Positions 16,762-26,191 are shown, counted from the stretch's first letter. The stretch is 64,000 nucleotides of DNA from Pleomorphovibrio marinus (GCF_003347495.1 NZ_QCXY01000001.1:558001-622000), one strand, 5' to 3'. Numbers and translations are program-made. The notes: generated by a model not told the origin, from the letters alone.

Positions 16762-18132
16762 ATGAAAAACGAACCAACCCAAGCTGATATGCAGAAAATA
16801 CTAATCAGGAATGCAAATATAGTGAATGAAGGCAAGATAAACGCCGGAGATGTCTTTATTGAGGATGGGCTGATTTTTGTCGTGGGCGGTAAGTTATCCG
16901 GCTACTCTGCCGATATAGAGATTGATGGCACGGGAAAATACCTACTTCCGGGACTAATCGACGACCAAGTGCATTTCAGGGAACCGGGACTTACCCACAA
17001 AGCGGACATTTATACCGAAAGCAAAGCCGCCGTGGCCGGGGGGATTACCTCCTATATGGAAATGCCCAATACTGATCCGCAATCCATCACCCTTGACCTT
17101 CTAGAAGATAAATATAAACTGGCCTCGGAAAAGAGCTTGGCCAACTACTCCTTTTATATGGGGGCCACCAATGACAATATAGATGAATTGTTGGCGGTAA
17201 ACCCCAATGAGGTGTGTGGGATCAAGGTATTTCAGGGATCATCCACCGGCAATATGTTGGTGGACAACCCCGAGAGCTTAAAGCGAATCTTCCGGGATTG
17301 TGAGTTGTTGATTGCCACTCACAGCGAAAATGATGACATTATTAAGGAAAACCTGGAGAAGTACAAGGCGGAATATGGGGAAGACATCCCTATCCAATTT
17401 CATCCCAGAATCAGGTCTGCTGAGGCATGCTATGACGCATCCAAAAAGGTGGTGGACCTTGCCAGGATGTATGGGAGTAAACTGCATGTTCTCCATATCA
17501 GCACCAAGGATGAAGTGAAGCTCTTTGACAACACCTTGCCTTTGGAGGAAAAACGGATAACGGCAGAAGCTTGTATCCACCACCTTTGGTTTTCGGACGA
17601 GGACTACGAAAGTAAAGGCACCTTGATTAAATGGAACCCAGCCGTGAAAAGCAAATCCGATAGAGAAGGGGTGATGCAAGGTGTGTTGGACAATTTCATT
17701 GATGTGATTGCAACCGACCACGCTCCCCACACTTTAAAAGAAAAAGACCAGCCTTATACAAAAGCTCCTTCAGGTGGGCCACTGGTACAGCATGCTTTGG
17801 TGGCTTTGCTGGAGCTATATCACGAAAAAAAAATTTCCTTGGAGGAGATCGTACAGAAAACCAGCCACAACGTGTCCACGCTTTTCGAAATCGAAAACAG
17901 GGGGTTTATCCGTCCAAGTTACTATGCAGACCTTGTTTTGGTTGACCTGGATGACACATGGGAGGTAAACAGGGAGAATATTTTATATAAGTGCGGATGG
18001 TCTCCTTTTGAGCACCAAAGATTTAGGTCTAAGGTAACCCACACTATTGTTTCCGGACACTTAGTGTACGAAAACGGCACATTTGATGAAAGCCAAAAAG
18101 GAAGCAGGCTAAAATTTTCAAGAAAACAATAG
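16762..18132 (+). CDS. pyrC: Dihydroorotase
   Basis: 456-residue amidohydrolase that cyclises carbamoyl-aspartate to dihydroorotate in pyrimidine synthesis. It shows the N-terminal composite domain, DDQVHFREPG at about residue 67, SYMEMPNTDP, KVFQGSSTGNM, HSE, HISTKDE and ATDHAPHT. The usual HxH metal pair reads QxH here (Gln69, His71), a form I associate with other Bacteroidota dihydroorotases. An AGGAG lies only three bases before the ATG at 16762; the ATG at 16789 (MQKILIRNAN) would match the usual family N-terminus and is an alternative start. The tRNA-His promoter lies just after the stop codon. Confidence 0.9.
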   Translation: MKNEPTQADMQKILIRNANIVNEGKINAGDVFIEDGLIFVVGGKLSGYSADIEIDGTGKYLLPGLIDDQVHFREPGLTHKADIYTESKAAVAGGITSYMEMPNTDPQSITLDLLEDKYKLASEKSLANYSFYMGATNDNIDELLAVNPNEVCGIKVFQGSSTGNMLVDNPESLKRIFRDCELLIATHSENDDIIKENLEKYKAEYGEDIPIQFHPRIRSAEACYDASKKVVDLARMYGSKLHVLHISTKDEVKLFDNTLPLEEKRITAEACIHHLWFSDEDYESKGTLIKWNPAVKSKSDREGVMQGVLDNFIDVIATDHAPHTLKEKDQPYTKAPSGGPLVQHALVALLELYHEKKISLEEIVQKTSHNVSTLFEIENRGFIRPSYYADLVLVDLDDTWEVNRENILYKCGWSPFEHQRFRSKVTHTIVSGHLVYENGTFDESQKGSRLKFSRKQ

Positions 18133-18138
18133 GGACTA

Positions 18139-18169
18139 TTGCCTGATAAGAAAATGCATACTACCTTTG
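18139..18169 (+). promoter_or_regulatory. Promoter of tRNA-His
   Basis: TTG at 18139-18141, a 20-base gap, then TACCTTTG at 18162-18169. This fits the Bacteroidota primary-sigma pattern TTG / TAnnTTTG and lies about 40 bases before the tRNA. Confidence 0.65.
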
Positions 18170-18209
18170 CAAACCATTAGCAAGGGTACATCCCCTTGAC
18201 TGTTAAAAC

Positions 18210-18284
18210 GGTGATTGTAGCTCAGTTGGTTAGAGCGCTGGTTTGTGGCACCAGAGGTCGCCGGTTCGAGCCCGGTCTTTCACC
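18210..18284 (+). tRNA. trnH: tRNA-His (anticodon GTG)
   Basis: Cloverleaf parts: an extra G at 18210 pairing with discriminator C 18284, acceptor GTGATTG, D arm GCTC/GAGC, anticodon stem CTGGT/ACCAG with loop TTGTGGC, variable AGGTC, and T arm GCCGG-TTCGAGC-CCGGT. The extra 5' G and C73 are histidine identity elements. The acceptor 3' strand reads CTTTCAC rather than the expected CAATCAC, leaving two adjacent T-T mismatches. A complete CCA is not encoded. It has its own promoter and terminator. Confidence 0.88.
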
Positions 18285-18289
18285 CACAG

Positions 18290-18325
18290 CCCTTTCATTT
18301 CCAGGTTTTGAAAGGGTTTTTTTTT
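18290..18325 (+). terminator. Intrinsic terminator of tRNA-His
   Basis: CCCTTTCA pairs with TGAAAGGG, followed by a run of nine T. It begins six bases after the tRNA. Confidence 0.85.
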
Positions 18326-18386
18326 GCCTCGCCTAGTCTGCTGTGGCATACTATTTGACATTGAGTTTCAAACTAATTCGACAAAC

Positions 18387-18536
18387 ATGTTTACTTTATT
18401 TAGTAATTCAAGGAGGTTCCCAACTATCAAGCATGTGAATATCAGGGATGTACATCTATATAAGATGAAATTCGAAGAATCTATTAAGAATTTTGAAGTC
18501 TTACAAAAGGAATCCACGAATATTGGCTCCTATTAA
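18387..18536 (+). CDS. Possible small protein of 49 residues
   Basis: Open frame starting ATGTTTACTTTATTTAG, encoding a Lys/Phe-rich peptide (MFTLFSNSRRFPTIKHVNIR at the N-terminus, KESTNIGSY at the end). A perfect terminator hairpin with a T-run begins nine bases after its stop, and the tRNA-His terminator lies upstream. The stretch is therefore an independent transcription unit. There is no homology I recognise, and it could equally be a non-coding small RNA. A TACTATTTG string, one base off the promoter consensus, lies about 35 bases upstream of the ATG. Confidence 0.35.
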   Translation: MFTLFSNSRRFPTIKHVNIRDVHLYKMKFEESIKNFEVLQKESTNIGSY

Positions 18537-18544
18537 CTGGATTT

Positions 18545-18576
18545 GGAGAACAAAATATTGTTCTCCTTTTTTTTTT
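18545..18576 (+). terminator. Intrinsic terminator after small gene
   Basis: GGAGAACA and TGTTCTCC form a perfect 8-base stem with loop AAATAT, then ten T. It is oriented for plus-strand transcripts. Confidence 0.85.
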
Positions 18577-18661
18577 GCCAAAACCACAACCTTTTTTGTC
18601 CGATTATTTTTCTTTCCAATGCTTTCGAGTATTTTTATAAAAACCACAAACTTTTACCTAG

Positions 18662-20578
18662 ATGAGCTATATACATTTCGATAAGACTCAACTGATAAAC
18701 CTAAATTATTCCCTAGAGAAGGAAATTATTCGGTCTAACAGGTCCGGATCCTATACCAGCACCACTATAATAGGCTGCAACACTCGAAAATATCATGGCT
18801 TATTAGTCACCCCCCAGCCTCAAATTGACACCCAATTGCATGTGTTGCTTTCCAACGTACACGAAACCGTTGTACAAAAAGGAGCCAGTTTCAACCTGGG
18901 TATTGCCAAATACCCGGGTAACTATTCTCCAAGGGGGCATAAATACATAGAGGATTTTGATTCCGAGCCTATCCCCAAACTTACCTACAGGGTAGGAAAC
19001 GTGGTATTGGAGAAGGAAATTATTCTGGACACCCATGTGGATAGGGTAAAGATTAAATATACCATGGTGGATGTTTATGTGCCCACGAAAATCCGTATCA
19101 ATCCTTTTTTGGCCTTTAGAAGCTACCATTCCCTATCCAAGGCAAATGACAGAATCAACAAGGAGGCTGTAAAGGTTAAGCAGGGGATGCAGTTTAAGCT
19201 GTATGAGGAATATTACCCGCTTTCGATACAACTGTCGAAACCCAACGAGTTTCATGCCTCCCCGGACTGGTATTATAACATAGAATATATACGGGAAATC
19301 GAAAGGGGATACGAATATCAGGAGGATCTATTTGTTCCCGGGTATTTCGAATTCGAAATGGAAAAAGGGGAATCCGTAATATTGTCGGCAGGATTGGAAG
19401 ACACAGAGCCGGAAAAGCTGATGGAATCCTTCCAAAAAGAAATTGCGCGGAGGATACCCAGGGACAATTTTGAGAATTGCTTGAAGAATTCCGCGGGACA
19501 GTTTATCAGCCGCAGAGGAGGGGAAGCCAGGTTGATTGCCGGATATCCCTGGTTCGGATGGTGGGGAAGGGATACTTTTATTGCCCTTCCTGGACTTACC
19601 TTGACCATGGGAGACACCCAATCCTTCTTAGAGGTAATGGACACCATGTCCAAGGACCTTATAGGCGGACTCTTCCCCAATGTGGGTAGCGGTGTTATGA
19701 CCAACATGAACTCCATTGATGCCCCATTATGGTATTTTTGGTCTGTTCAGCAATATTTGATTTATACCGGGGATGAACAGACCATCAAAGAGCGGTACCT
19801 GGCCAAACTCAAGGGTATAATTGATGACTTCATCCAAGGTACTGAATTTAACATACATGTACTCGAAAACGGGTTACTCTATGGTGGGCAGGAGGGGGTA
19901 GCATTGACATGGATGGATGCGGTAACCCATGATGGCCCTGTGACCCAACGAAAAGGCTGCCCTGTTGAGATCAATGCCCTATGGTACAACGCCTTGTGCT
20001 TTTATAATCAACTTACCGGTGATGAGGAGGTAAAGGCCCTCTCGGAGAAATTAAAGTCCGCATTTGTGAAAGAGTTTTGGGACGATAAAAAAAGGTACCT
20101 GGCCGACGTGGTGGATGGAGAGGAAAAGGATTGGGCCATAAGGCCAAATATGGTTTTTAGTACCTCATTGCCTTACAGCCCACTAAATGATGAGCAAAAG
20201 TCTGAGGTACTGGAAATGGTACAGAGCCACCTGCTAACCCCTAGGGGGCTGAGGACATTGGCTCCTGACGATCCAGGTTACAAGGGTTATTATATGGGAA
20301 ACCAATATGAAAGGGATAATGCATATCACCAAGGAACAGTCTGGCCTTGGCTGATGGGGCATTTTGCAGAAGGGTACCTGAAGCTGCATGGCAAATCAGG
20401 GAAAAAGTTCGTGGAAAATATGATCAGTAATTTCGATGGAGTGATGACTCAATATGGAGTGGGGACAGTTGCTGAGATATATGACGGTGAACCACCGCAT
20501 AGGCCTAAAGGAGCCATTTCGCAAGCTTGGAGTGTGGGTGAGCTATTAAGGATGAAATATTTAGTGAGCAAAATTTAA
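18662..20578 (+). CDS. Glycogen debranching enzyme (amylo-alpha-1,6-glucosidase, GH133 type)
   Basis: 638 residues. The N-terminal domain (about 10-260; STTIIGCNTRKYHGLLVTPQ) is the bacterial/archaeal GDE_N type. The C-terminal (alpha/alpha)6 domain has GYPWFGWWGRDTFIALPGL, YGGQEGVALTWMDA, PVEINALWYNALCF and GTVWPWLMGHFAEGYL, typical of GDE_C glucosidases that hydrolyse alpha-1,6 branches. There is no signal peptide, so it acts on cytoplasmic glycogen. It is the first of three tightly spaced genes; the next starts 12 bases after its stop. A T-rich leader follows the terminator at 18576. Confidence 0.9.
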   Translation: MSYIHFDKTQLINLNYSLEKEIIRSNRSGSYTSTTIIGCNTRKYHGLLVTPQPQIDTQLHVLLSNVHETVVQKGASFNLGIAKYPGNYSPRGHKYIEDFDSEPIPKLTYRVGNVVLEKEIILDTHVDRVKIKYTMVDVYVPTKIRINPFLAFRSYHSLSKANDRINKEAVKVKQGMQFKLYEEYYPLSIQLSKPNEFHASPDWYYNIEYIREIERGYEYQEDLFVPGYFEFEMEKGESVILSAGLEDTEPEKLMESFQKEIARRIPRDNFENCLKNSAGQFISRRGGEARLIAGYPWFGWWGRDTFIALPGLTLTMGDTQSFLEVMDTMSKDLIGGLFPNVGSGVMTNMNSIDAPLWYFWSVQQYLIYTGDEQTIKERYLAKLKGIIDDFIQGTEFNIHVLENGLLYGGQEGVALTWMDAVTHDGPVTQRKGCPVEINALWYNALCFYNQLTGDEEVKALSEKLKSAFVKEFWDDKKRYLADVVDGEEKDWAIRPNMVFSTSLPYSPLNDEQKSEVLEMVQSHLLTPRGLRTLAPDDPGYKGYYMGNQYERDNAYHQGTVWPWLMGHFAEGYLKLHGKSGKKFVENMISNFDGVMTQYGVGTVAEIYDGEPPHRPKGAISQAWSVGELLRMKYLVSKI

Positions 20579-20590
20579 ATTGGATTTTTC

Positions 20591-21871
20591 ATGAAAGTAT
20601 TAATGTTTGGTTGGGAGTTCCCACCCCACATCTCTGGAGGTTTAGGTACAGCTTGCTACGGCTTGGTAAAGGGCATGGCCCATCACAACCAGGAGCTGAT
20701 TTTTGTGGTTCCAAAACTTTGGGGCGATGAGGATCCCTTAGCGGAATTTGTAAATGCCAGTGATGTGGAAATTGACTACAGAGAAAGGCGGTTTCGCCAA
20801 ATCTGGAAAAACCTGACCTACCTGGAAGTTAGCTCCTTTCTCATCCCCTACCTGGATCCCGAAGAATACCGGAAGTACACCCAGCGTCTGAAAGAAGACA
20901 ATGAAGGCCTTGATGAAAGTGTGCTCTCCAACAAGTTTAGCTTTAGCGGAAAATACGGGAAAGATCTCATCATGGAGGTGTCCAGGTATGCTTTAGTGGC
21001 TGGGCAAATCGCAAAAAACAAGGACCATGACCTTATTCATGCTCACGATTGGCTTTCTTTTCCTGCCGGCATAGCAGCAAAAAGCATAAGTGGAAAACCA
21101 TTGATTGCCCATGTTCACGCCACCGAGTTTGACCGATCTGGCCAAACGGTAAACCAACAGGTGTTTGATATAGAAAAAGCTGGTATGGAGGCCGCTGACA
21201 AGATCATTGCGGTGAGCCAGCTCACCAAGAATACGATTGTGCAAAAATACGGTATCCCAGAAAGTAAGGTGGTAGTGGTTCACAATGCGGTTTTGGATAC
21301 CAGTATAATAAAGAGTAAAGAAGAAAAGAAGGTGCCCGAAAAAATTGTCACATTTTTGGGTAGGATAACTTTCCAAAAGGGACCGGAATATTTTGTGGAG
21401 GCTGCCTCCAAAGTCCTAGGGAAGGACGAAAACGTACGGTTTGTGATGGCAGGATCGGGAGATCTGCTCAACAGGATGGTGCAGAGGGTGGCAGAGCTGA
21501 GGATTGGTACAAAATTCCATTTCACCGGTTTTTTGAAGGGCGATGATGTGGACAAAATGTTTGCCCTCAGCGATGTGTATGTGATGCCCTCCGTGTCGGA
21601 GCCCTTTGGGATCTCCCCTTTGGAAGCCGTGAGGCACAATACCCCCGTAATCATATCCAAGCAATCCGGAGTGGCAGAAGTGCTTCAAAACGCTGTGAAG
21701 ATAGATTTTTGGGACATTGATGCCATGGCAGATGCCATTTTCGCCCTACTTCATTATGAAGGGATATCTAGGATGTTTAAAGAAATGGGAAGGGAAGAAT
21801 TGAAAAGACTGAAGTGGGAGCATGTGGCAGAAAGAGTAATCAAAATTTATAAGGAAACCATTAAAAAATAA
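20591..21871 (+). CDS. Glycosyltransferase, glycogen-synthase-like
   Basis: 426 residues, GT-B fold. The N-terminal starch-synthase-like domain has WEFPPHISGGLGTACYGLVK (glucose-donor loop) and HAHDWLSFPAG. The C-terminal GT1/4 domain has TFLGRITFQKGPEYFVEA, VMAGSGD and the donor-binding PSVSEPFGISPLEAV. It probably elongates alpha-glucan from ADP- or UDP-glucose. Its place between a debranching enzyme and a GH57 enzyme, three bases before the latter, supports a role in cytoplasmic glycogen turnover. It is shorter than classical GlgA (about 480), so donor and acceptor remain uncertain. Confidence 0.87.
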   Translation: MKVLMFGWEFPPHISGGLGTACYGLVKGMAHHNQELIFVVPKLWGDEDPLAEFVNASDVEIDYRERRFRQIWKNLTYLEVSSFLIPYLDPEEYRKYTQRLKEDNEGLDESVLSNKFSFSGKYGKDLIMEVSRYALVAGQIAKNKDHDLIHAHDWLSFPAGIAAKSISGKPLIAHVHATEFDRSGQTVNQQVFDIEKAGMEAADKIIAVSQLTKNTIVQKYGIPESKVVVVHNAVLDTSIIKSKEEKKVPEKIVTFLGRITFQKGPEYFVEAASKVLGKDENVRFVMAGSGDLLNRMVQRVAELRIGTKFHFTGFLKGDDVDKMFALSDVYVMPSVSEPFGISPLEAVRHNTPVIISKQSGVAEVLQNAVKIDFWDIDAMADAIFALLHYEGISRMFKEMGREELKRLKWEHVAERVIKIYKETIKK

Positions 21872-21874
21872 CTT

Positions 21875-23065
21875 ATGAGGACCATTTGTTTTTACTTTCA
21901 GGTGCATCAGCCTTTCAGGTTAAAGCCTTATCGTTTTTTTGAAATCGGGGATGACCACTATTACTGGGATGACTTTTCGAACAAAAGCATCATTAGAAAA
22001 GTGGCGGAAAAATGCTACCTCCCTATGAACAACCTCCTTTTAGAACTAATTGAAAAGCATCAGGGAAGATTTAAAGTGAGTTTTTCATTGTCAGGAACCT
22101 TATTGGAACAATTGGAGGTTTACGCACCGGATGTATTGGAGAGTTTCCAGCGGTTGGTGGCAACAGGAAAGGTGGAATTACTTAATGAAACCTATGCCCA
22201 TTCCCTTTGCTCACTAAAAAGCAAGTCGGAATTTGAAAGCATGGTAAATAAGCATCAGCAAAAGATCAAAGATCTATTTAATGGCTATACCCCTAAGGTT
22301 TTCCGGAATACAGAACTGATCTATTCGGATGGTATCGGTAAGATGGTCCATGAAATGGGATTTGATGCTATCCTTACGGAAGGAGCCAAACATATCCTGG
22401 GCTGGAAAAGCCCAAACTACCTTTATGAAAATGCATTGGAGCCGAAGCTGAAGGTTTTGCTCAAGAATTTTCGGCTTAGCGACGATATAGCCTTCCGTTT
22501 TGGGGAGAAAAAGTGGTCCGATTACCCCCTTACCACGGATAAGTTTGTGAAATGGATAAATCAGATTCCTCACGAGGAAGAAGTGTTGAACCTCTTTATG
22601 GACTATGAAACCTTTGGGGAGCACCAATGGGCGGAAACCGGGATTTTCGAATTTATGAGGCACCTTCCGGAAGCCGTATTTTCTAAAACCAATTTTGGGT
22701 TCAATACTCCTTCGGAGGTAGTGGCACATGCATCCCCGGTAGGCAATATAAACGTACCTACCCCCATCTCTTGGGCAGATGAAGAAAGGGACCTCACTGC
22801 TTGGTTGGGCAATGACCTTCAGGATGAGGCTTTTGACCGCTTATATGAGTTGGAAAATAAAGTAAAAAAATCAAAAGACCCTGAAATTCAGAGAGATTGG
22901 AATTACCTACAGACCAGTGACCATTTCTATTACATGTGTACCAAGTTTTTCTCAGATGGGGATATTCATGCCTACTTTAGTCCTTATGAGAGCCCCTACG
23001 ATGCATTTATCAATTATATGAATGTGCTTAGTGATTTCATTTTGAGATTAAAAAATGAGAAATAG
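21875..23065 (+). CDS. GH57 alpha-amylase or glucanotransferase
   Basis: 396 residues. GH57 motifs are FYFQVHQPFRL at the N-terminus, the nucleophile Glu147 in FRNTELIYSD and the acid/base Asp243 in FMDYETFGEHQ. No signal peptide is present. GH57 enzymes hydrolyse or transfer alpha-1,4 (sometimes alpha-1,6) glucan. Together with the two upstream genes it forms a compact operon that recurs in Bacteroidota for storage-glucan metabolism; this recurrence is from family knowledge. Whether it acts as amylase, glucanotransferase or branching enzyme cannot be decided here. Confidence 0.88.
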   Translation: MRTICFYFQVHQPFRLKPYRFFEIGDDHYYWDDFSNKSIIRKVAEKCYLPMNNLLLELIEKHQGRFKVSFSLSGTLLEQLEVYAPDVLESFQRLVATGKVELLNETYAHSLCSLKSKSEFESMVNKHQQKIKDLFNGYTPKVFRNTELIYSDGIGKMVHEMGFDAILTEGAKHILGWKSPNYLYENALEPKLKVLLKNFRLSDDIAFRFGEKKWSDYPLTTDKFVKWINQIPHEEEVLNLFMDYETFGEHQWAETGIFEFMRHLPEAVFSKTNFGFNTPSEVVAHASPVGNINVPTPISWADEERDLTAWLGNDLQDEAFDRLYELENKVKKSKDPEIQRDWNYLQTSDHFYYMCTKFFSDGDIHAYFSPYESPYDAFINYMNVLSDFILRLKNEK

Positions 23066-23118
23066 GAAAATTTAGGTGCATAAATAGGAATCGAGTACCT
23101 TCTTCAGCAATTGTTTTA

Positions 23119-24330
23119 TTAGGATCCAACTAGATTGGCTACCCACTGATATCCAATACCTGCTATTACACCAATCACAATAATAAGCGGTGATGGTATC
23201 TTGCTAAACCTTAAAAAGGCATAGGTAGTGATGATGGCGAGTATATTGAACAGGCTGCTCTCCAGAGGCTCGAATAGCAAATAGGCGGCTGCCATTAGCA
23301 TGCCACAGCTCACCGCATTTATTCCCTCCAATGCCGCCCGTACAGGTCGGTATTTTTTTAATCCATCCCAAAAACGAATCACAAAAAATATCAAAAATGT
23401 TCCAGGAAGAAATATCCCCGCTGCAGCCACCAACCCTCCTATAAGGAACCCACTAAGGCCCCATTCCCGCATAGATAGTGCTCCTATATAGGAACTGATA
23501 CTAAAAGTAGGCCCAGGAATTCCCTGCTGAATGGCATACCCTGTAAGAAACTCCTCAGAAGTAAGATAGCCCTTGAATTCCACAAATTCCGTGTAGAGAT
23601 AGGGGATAAGAACCTGTCCACCTCCAAATATCAGGCTCCCATTTCTGTAGAAATTCTCAAAAAGACGTATAGGAAGTGCCCTGGTATAATGTCCCAATAT
23701 CGCTGCAACCACTAGCACCCCTGCCCAAAGGATAAAGTTCCCCCAGTCAATGTTAATGCCCGGTTGGTCTTCTATTTTAGGTTGTTTATGATAATTATGG
23801 GTGGTGATAAGCCCACCAACAATCAACATAACCGGAAAAATAAACGGTGAATTGTAAAAGAAGGCTACAAATGCCGCAATCATCATCAGCACTGCCGCTT
23901 CCATAGTCTTGATCATTTTGCCTATGGTAACCTGAGCAGCATACAGCAAATATCCTATGGCCATGGGTTGGATGAATTTGGAAAAACCCAATGCCCCAGG
24001 AGTATTGTCCTGCAAGTAATCAATTAATATGGCAGTACTAATCATAAGAATAGTGGCCGGCATTACCCACACCAACAGGGACAGGTAGGCCAGCATAGGC
24101 CCACCTACCCTAAACCCGATGGCTGAAATTGTCTGGGTGGAGGTGGGGCCGGGCAATACAAGACATAAGGCATTTAGCTCAAGGAGGTCTTTTTCATTAA
24201 TATAACCCCTACGCTTCACCATCATATCAATCACCATGGCCAAAAATACCTGTGGCCCTCCGAAAGCAGTTAAGGACAACAGCAACACATCCTTGAGATA
24301 CAGGTAATATCTTACTGTCCTTACTGTCAT
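23119..24330 (-). CDS. chrA: Chromate transporter, two-domain ChrA
   Basis: 403 residues made of two homologous CHR domains, each with the signature FGGxQVxxxxxxxE. The first is FGGPQVFLAMVIDMM with GLVLPGPTSTQ-like text (ALCLVLPGPTSTQTI); the second is FGGGQVLIPYLYTEF with IQQGIPGPTFSISSYIGA. About ten hydrophobic segments are visible. The family exports chromate with proton movement at the inner membrane; in organisms without chromate exposure the natural substrate may be another oxyanion. It is transcribed alone towards the GH57 gene. Confidence 0.9.
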   Translation of the reverse strand: MTVRTVRYYLYLKDVLLLSLTAFGGPQVFLAMVIDMMVKRRGYINEKDLLELNALCLVLPGPTSTQTISAIGFRVGGPMLAYLSLLVWVMPATILMISTAILIDYLQDNTPGALGFSKFIQPMAIGYLLYAAQVTIGKMIKTMEAAVLMMIAAFVAFFYNSPFIFPVMLIVGGLITTHNYHKQPKIEDQPGINIDWGNFILWAGVLVVAAILGHYTRALPIRLFENFYRNGSLIFGGGQVLIPYLYTEFVEFKGYLTSEEFLTGYAIQQGIPGPTFSISSYIGALSMREWGLSGFLIGGLVAAAGIFLPGTFLIFFVIRFWDGLKKYRPVRAALEGINAVSCGMLMAAAYLLFEPLESSLFNILAIITTYAFLRFSKIPSPLIIVIGVIAGIGYQWVANLVGS

Positions 24331-24375
24331 ATCATCTTATTAATTGCCACAAGGCAAAGTGGACGGAAGAGAAAA

Positions 24376-25356
24376 TCATTTCCTTAGGCCCAGTTCCTTA
24401 AGTCTTTCTTCCAGAAACTCTCCTGCCGTAATATCCTCGAACAGTTTAGGATTTTGCTCATCCACACAACTATCCAAGCAGGACAAATTCATGCCGGATC
24501 TTGGATGCATGAAAAAAGGAACAGAGAAACGGCTGCTGTTCATGTATTCCTTGGGAGGGTTCACCACCCGATGTATAGTGGATTTCAACTTTTTGTTTGT
24601 AAACCTTTCCAACATGTCTCCTACATTTACCACCAACTGGTCAGGCAGGGCAGTAATGGGAATCCATTTGCCGTCTCTACGGAGAACTTGTAGCCCATCC
24701 GCACTTGCCCCCATTAAAAGAGTAATAAGATTAATATCACCATGTTCCGCTGCGCGAACCGCATCTGCTGGAACTTCATCTGGATTTTCTATTGGAAAGT
24801 AATGTATGGGTCTTAATATAGAGTTTCCTTTCTTGACCTTGTCTTCGAAATAATGCTCCTTGAGTCCCAGATATAACGCGATTGCCTTTAGCATGTCCTT
24901 ACCTGCCTGTTCTATGGTACGAAAAACTTCCAAAGCCACAGGTTTGAAGTCAGGAACTTCGGAAGGCCATACGTTTGGGGGATAGTTCTCCTTTACCGTA
25001 TCGTCTGAAGAAATCCCGTCTAAATCTTGGCCTACATGATAAAATTCCTTCAGATCTCCCGTATTTCTGCCTTTGGCATGTTCCTTTCCCTTGCCAGTAT
25101 ACCCTCTTTGGTAACCTATATCCGGTCTTTCATATTTTGATTTTATGGAGTCATCCAAACTAAAAAACTCCTTTATGACATCATAAAGTTTATCACATAA
25201 TTCCTGACTCAACCCATGATTTTTAATAGCCACAAATCCGATATTTTGGTAGGCATCCCCCAACGCGGCAACAAATGCAGCCTTCCTTTGGGAATCCTTG
25301 GAATTGAAATCGGCCAGATCTAGTGAAGGAACTTCTTGATATAATATTTCGCTCAT
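24376..25356 (-). CDS. 2-oxoglutarate/Fe(II) oxygenase, isopenicillin N synthase-like
   Basis: 326 residues from the ATG at 25356 (an in-frame TTG two codons upstream is less likely). The N-terminal DIOX_N domain has GFVAIKNHGLSQELCDKLYD. The catalytic jelly-roll has the iron triad HGD in AEHGDINLITLL and His in STIHRVVNPP, and the RxS co-substrate site in NSSRFSVPFF. It is likely a cytoplasmic 2OG-dependent hydroxylase or desaturase. The substrate is unknown; relatives include ethylene-forming, gibberellin-type and thymine-dioxygenase-like enzymes. It is divergent from the lipoprotein gene, with less than 90 bases between the starts. Confidence 0.87.
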   Translation of the reverse strand: MSEILYQEVPSLDLADFNSKDSQRKAAFVAALGDAYQNIGFVAIKNHGLSQELCDKLYDVIKEFFSLDDSIKSKYERPDIGYQRGYTGKGKEHAKGRNTGDLKEFYHVGQDLDGISSDDTVKENYPPNVWPSEVPDFKPVALEVFRTIEQAGKDMLKAIALYLGLKEHYFEDKVKKGNSILRPIHYFPIENPDEVPADAVRAAEHGDINLITLLMGASADGLQVLRRDGKWIPITALPDQLVVNVGDMLERFTNKKLKSTIHRVVNPPKEYMNSSRFSVPFFMHPRSGMNLSCLDSCVDEQNPKLFEDITAGEFLEERLKELGLRK

Positions 25357-25441
25357 TTCCAATTAGTATTTTTGCTGCAAGGTAATTTTTTTTGGCTTAA
25401 TTTTGAAATACCTTTGTCCGCAAACTCCTAATAATATACCT

Positions 25442-26191
25442 ATGCGAATTGGTCTTCTCGCTTTAACGACTGTCTTTTTGTTATTTTCTTGCGAACGTAG
25501 TACCAGTAAGATGGAAGACGAGGTCGACAAAGAAACCGAAGACCCACTTGTTCCTGAAACAGAAAAGGTGTTGAAAGTGGGAACCCTAACTGTGGATTCA
25601 TCGCCGGATGCCAGCCTAGAATTGTACCGTCCATTGGGAAATGAGCAATTTGAGCCCGGTAAGGTGCCTTTTGAATTCAACATAAAAAACTACCGATTCG
25701 GAAAGGAAAATCCGATAAGTATGGTGGTGAACAGCGGCAACCCGGTTTCCTACAGTCAAGCCATATTCTCAAAAGAATTTAATACTGGCACATACAGGGC
25801 TGTGGCTTTTTTGACAGATAGAAGAGGCCTTGCCCTAAAGGAATATGGAAATTACGTGGATCGCGACTTCTTGGTAGGTAATTCTCGTCCTATCCCCGCC
25901 GGGGATGAGCCTTATATCATGCTTAATTTACCAAGGGATGGCCAAGAACTGGCAAAGGACGAGCAGTTAATAGTGGATTTTCTAGTGATAGGTGGAGAAA
26001 TGGAGGCCGACCAACTTGAAATTGAAATAGAAATCGGTGACTTTAAACACAAGACCAGCCAAATGGAAACCCTTACTATCGAAGGGCTTAATGAAGGTGA
26101 ACATGTTCTATATGTACATTTGCTTCGCAAGGACGGAAAATCACTGGTAAACATATTCTCCTCAGTGCGAAGGCTTGTGATTGTAAAATAA
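25442..26191 (+). CDS. Lipoprotein of unknown function
   Basis: 249 residues from the ATG at 25442, which gives a clean lipoprotein signal MRIGLLALTTVFLLFSC (Cys17); the open frame starts 13 codons earlier without a signal. An acidic linker (residues 20-40) precedes two beta-rich regions: LELYRPLGNEQFEPGKVPFE, and YIMLNLPRDGQELAKDEQLI ending HVLYVHLLRKDGKSLVN. The second looks like an Ig-like fold. A TACCTTTG promoter-like box lies at 25409-25416, 26 bases before the start. I recognise no family name. Confidence 0.65.
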   Translation: MRIGLLALTTVFLLFSCERSTSKMEDEVDKETEDPLVPETEKVLKVGTLTVDSSPDASLELYRPLGNEQFEPGKVPFEFNIKNYRFGKENPISMVVNSGNPVSYSQAIFSKEFNTGTYRAVAFLTDRRGLALKEYGNYVDRDFLVGNSRPIPAGDEPYIMLNLPRDGQELAKDEQLIVDFLVIGGEMEADQLEIEIEIGDFKHKTSQMETLTIEGLNEGEHVLYVHLLRKDGKSLVNIFSSVRRLVIVK

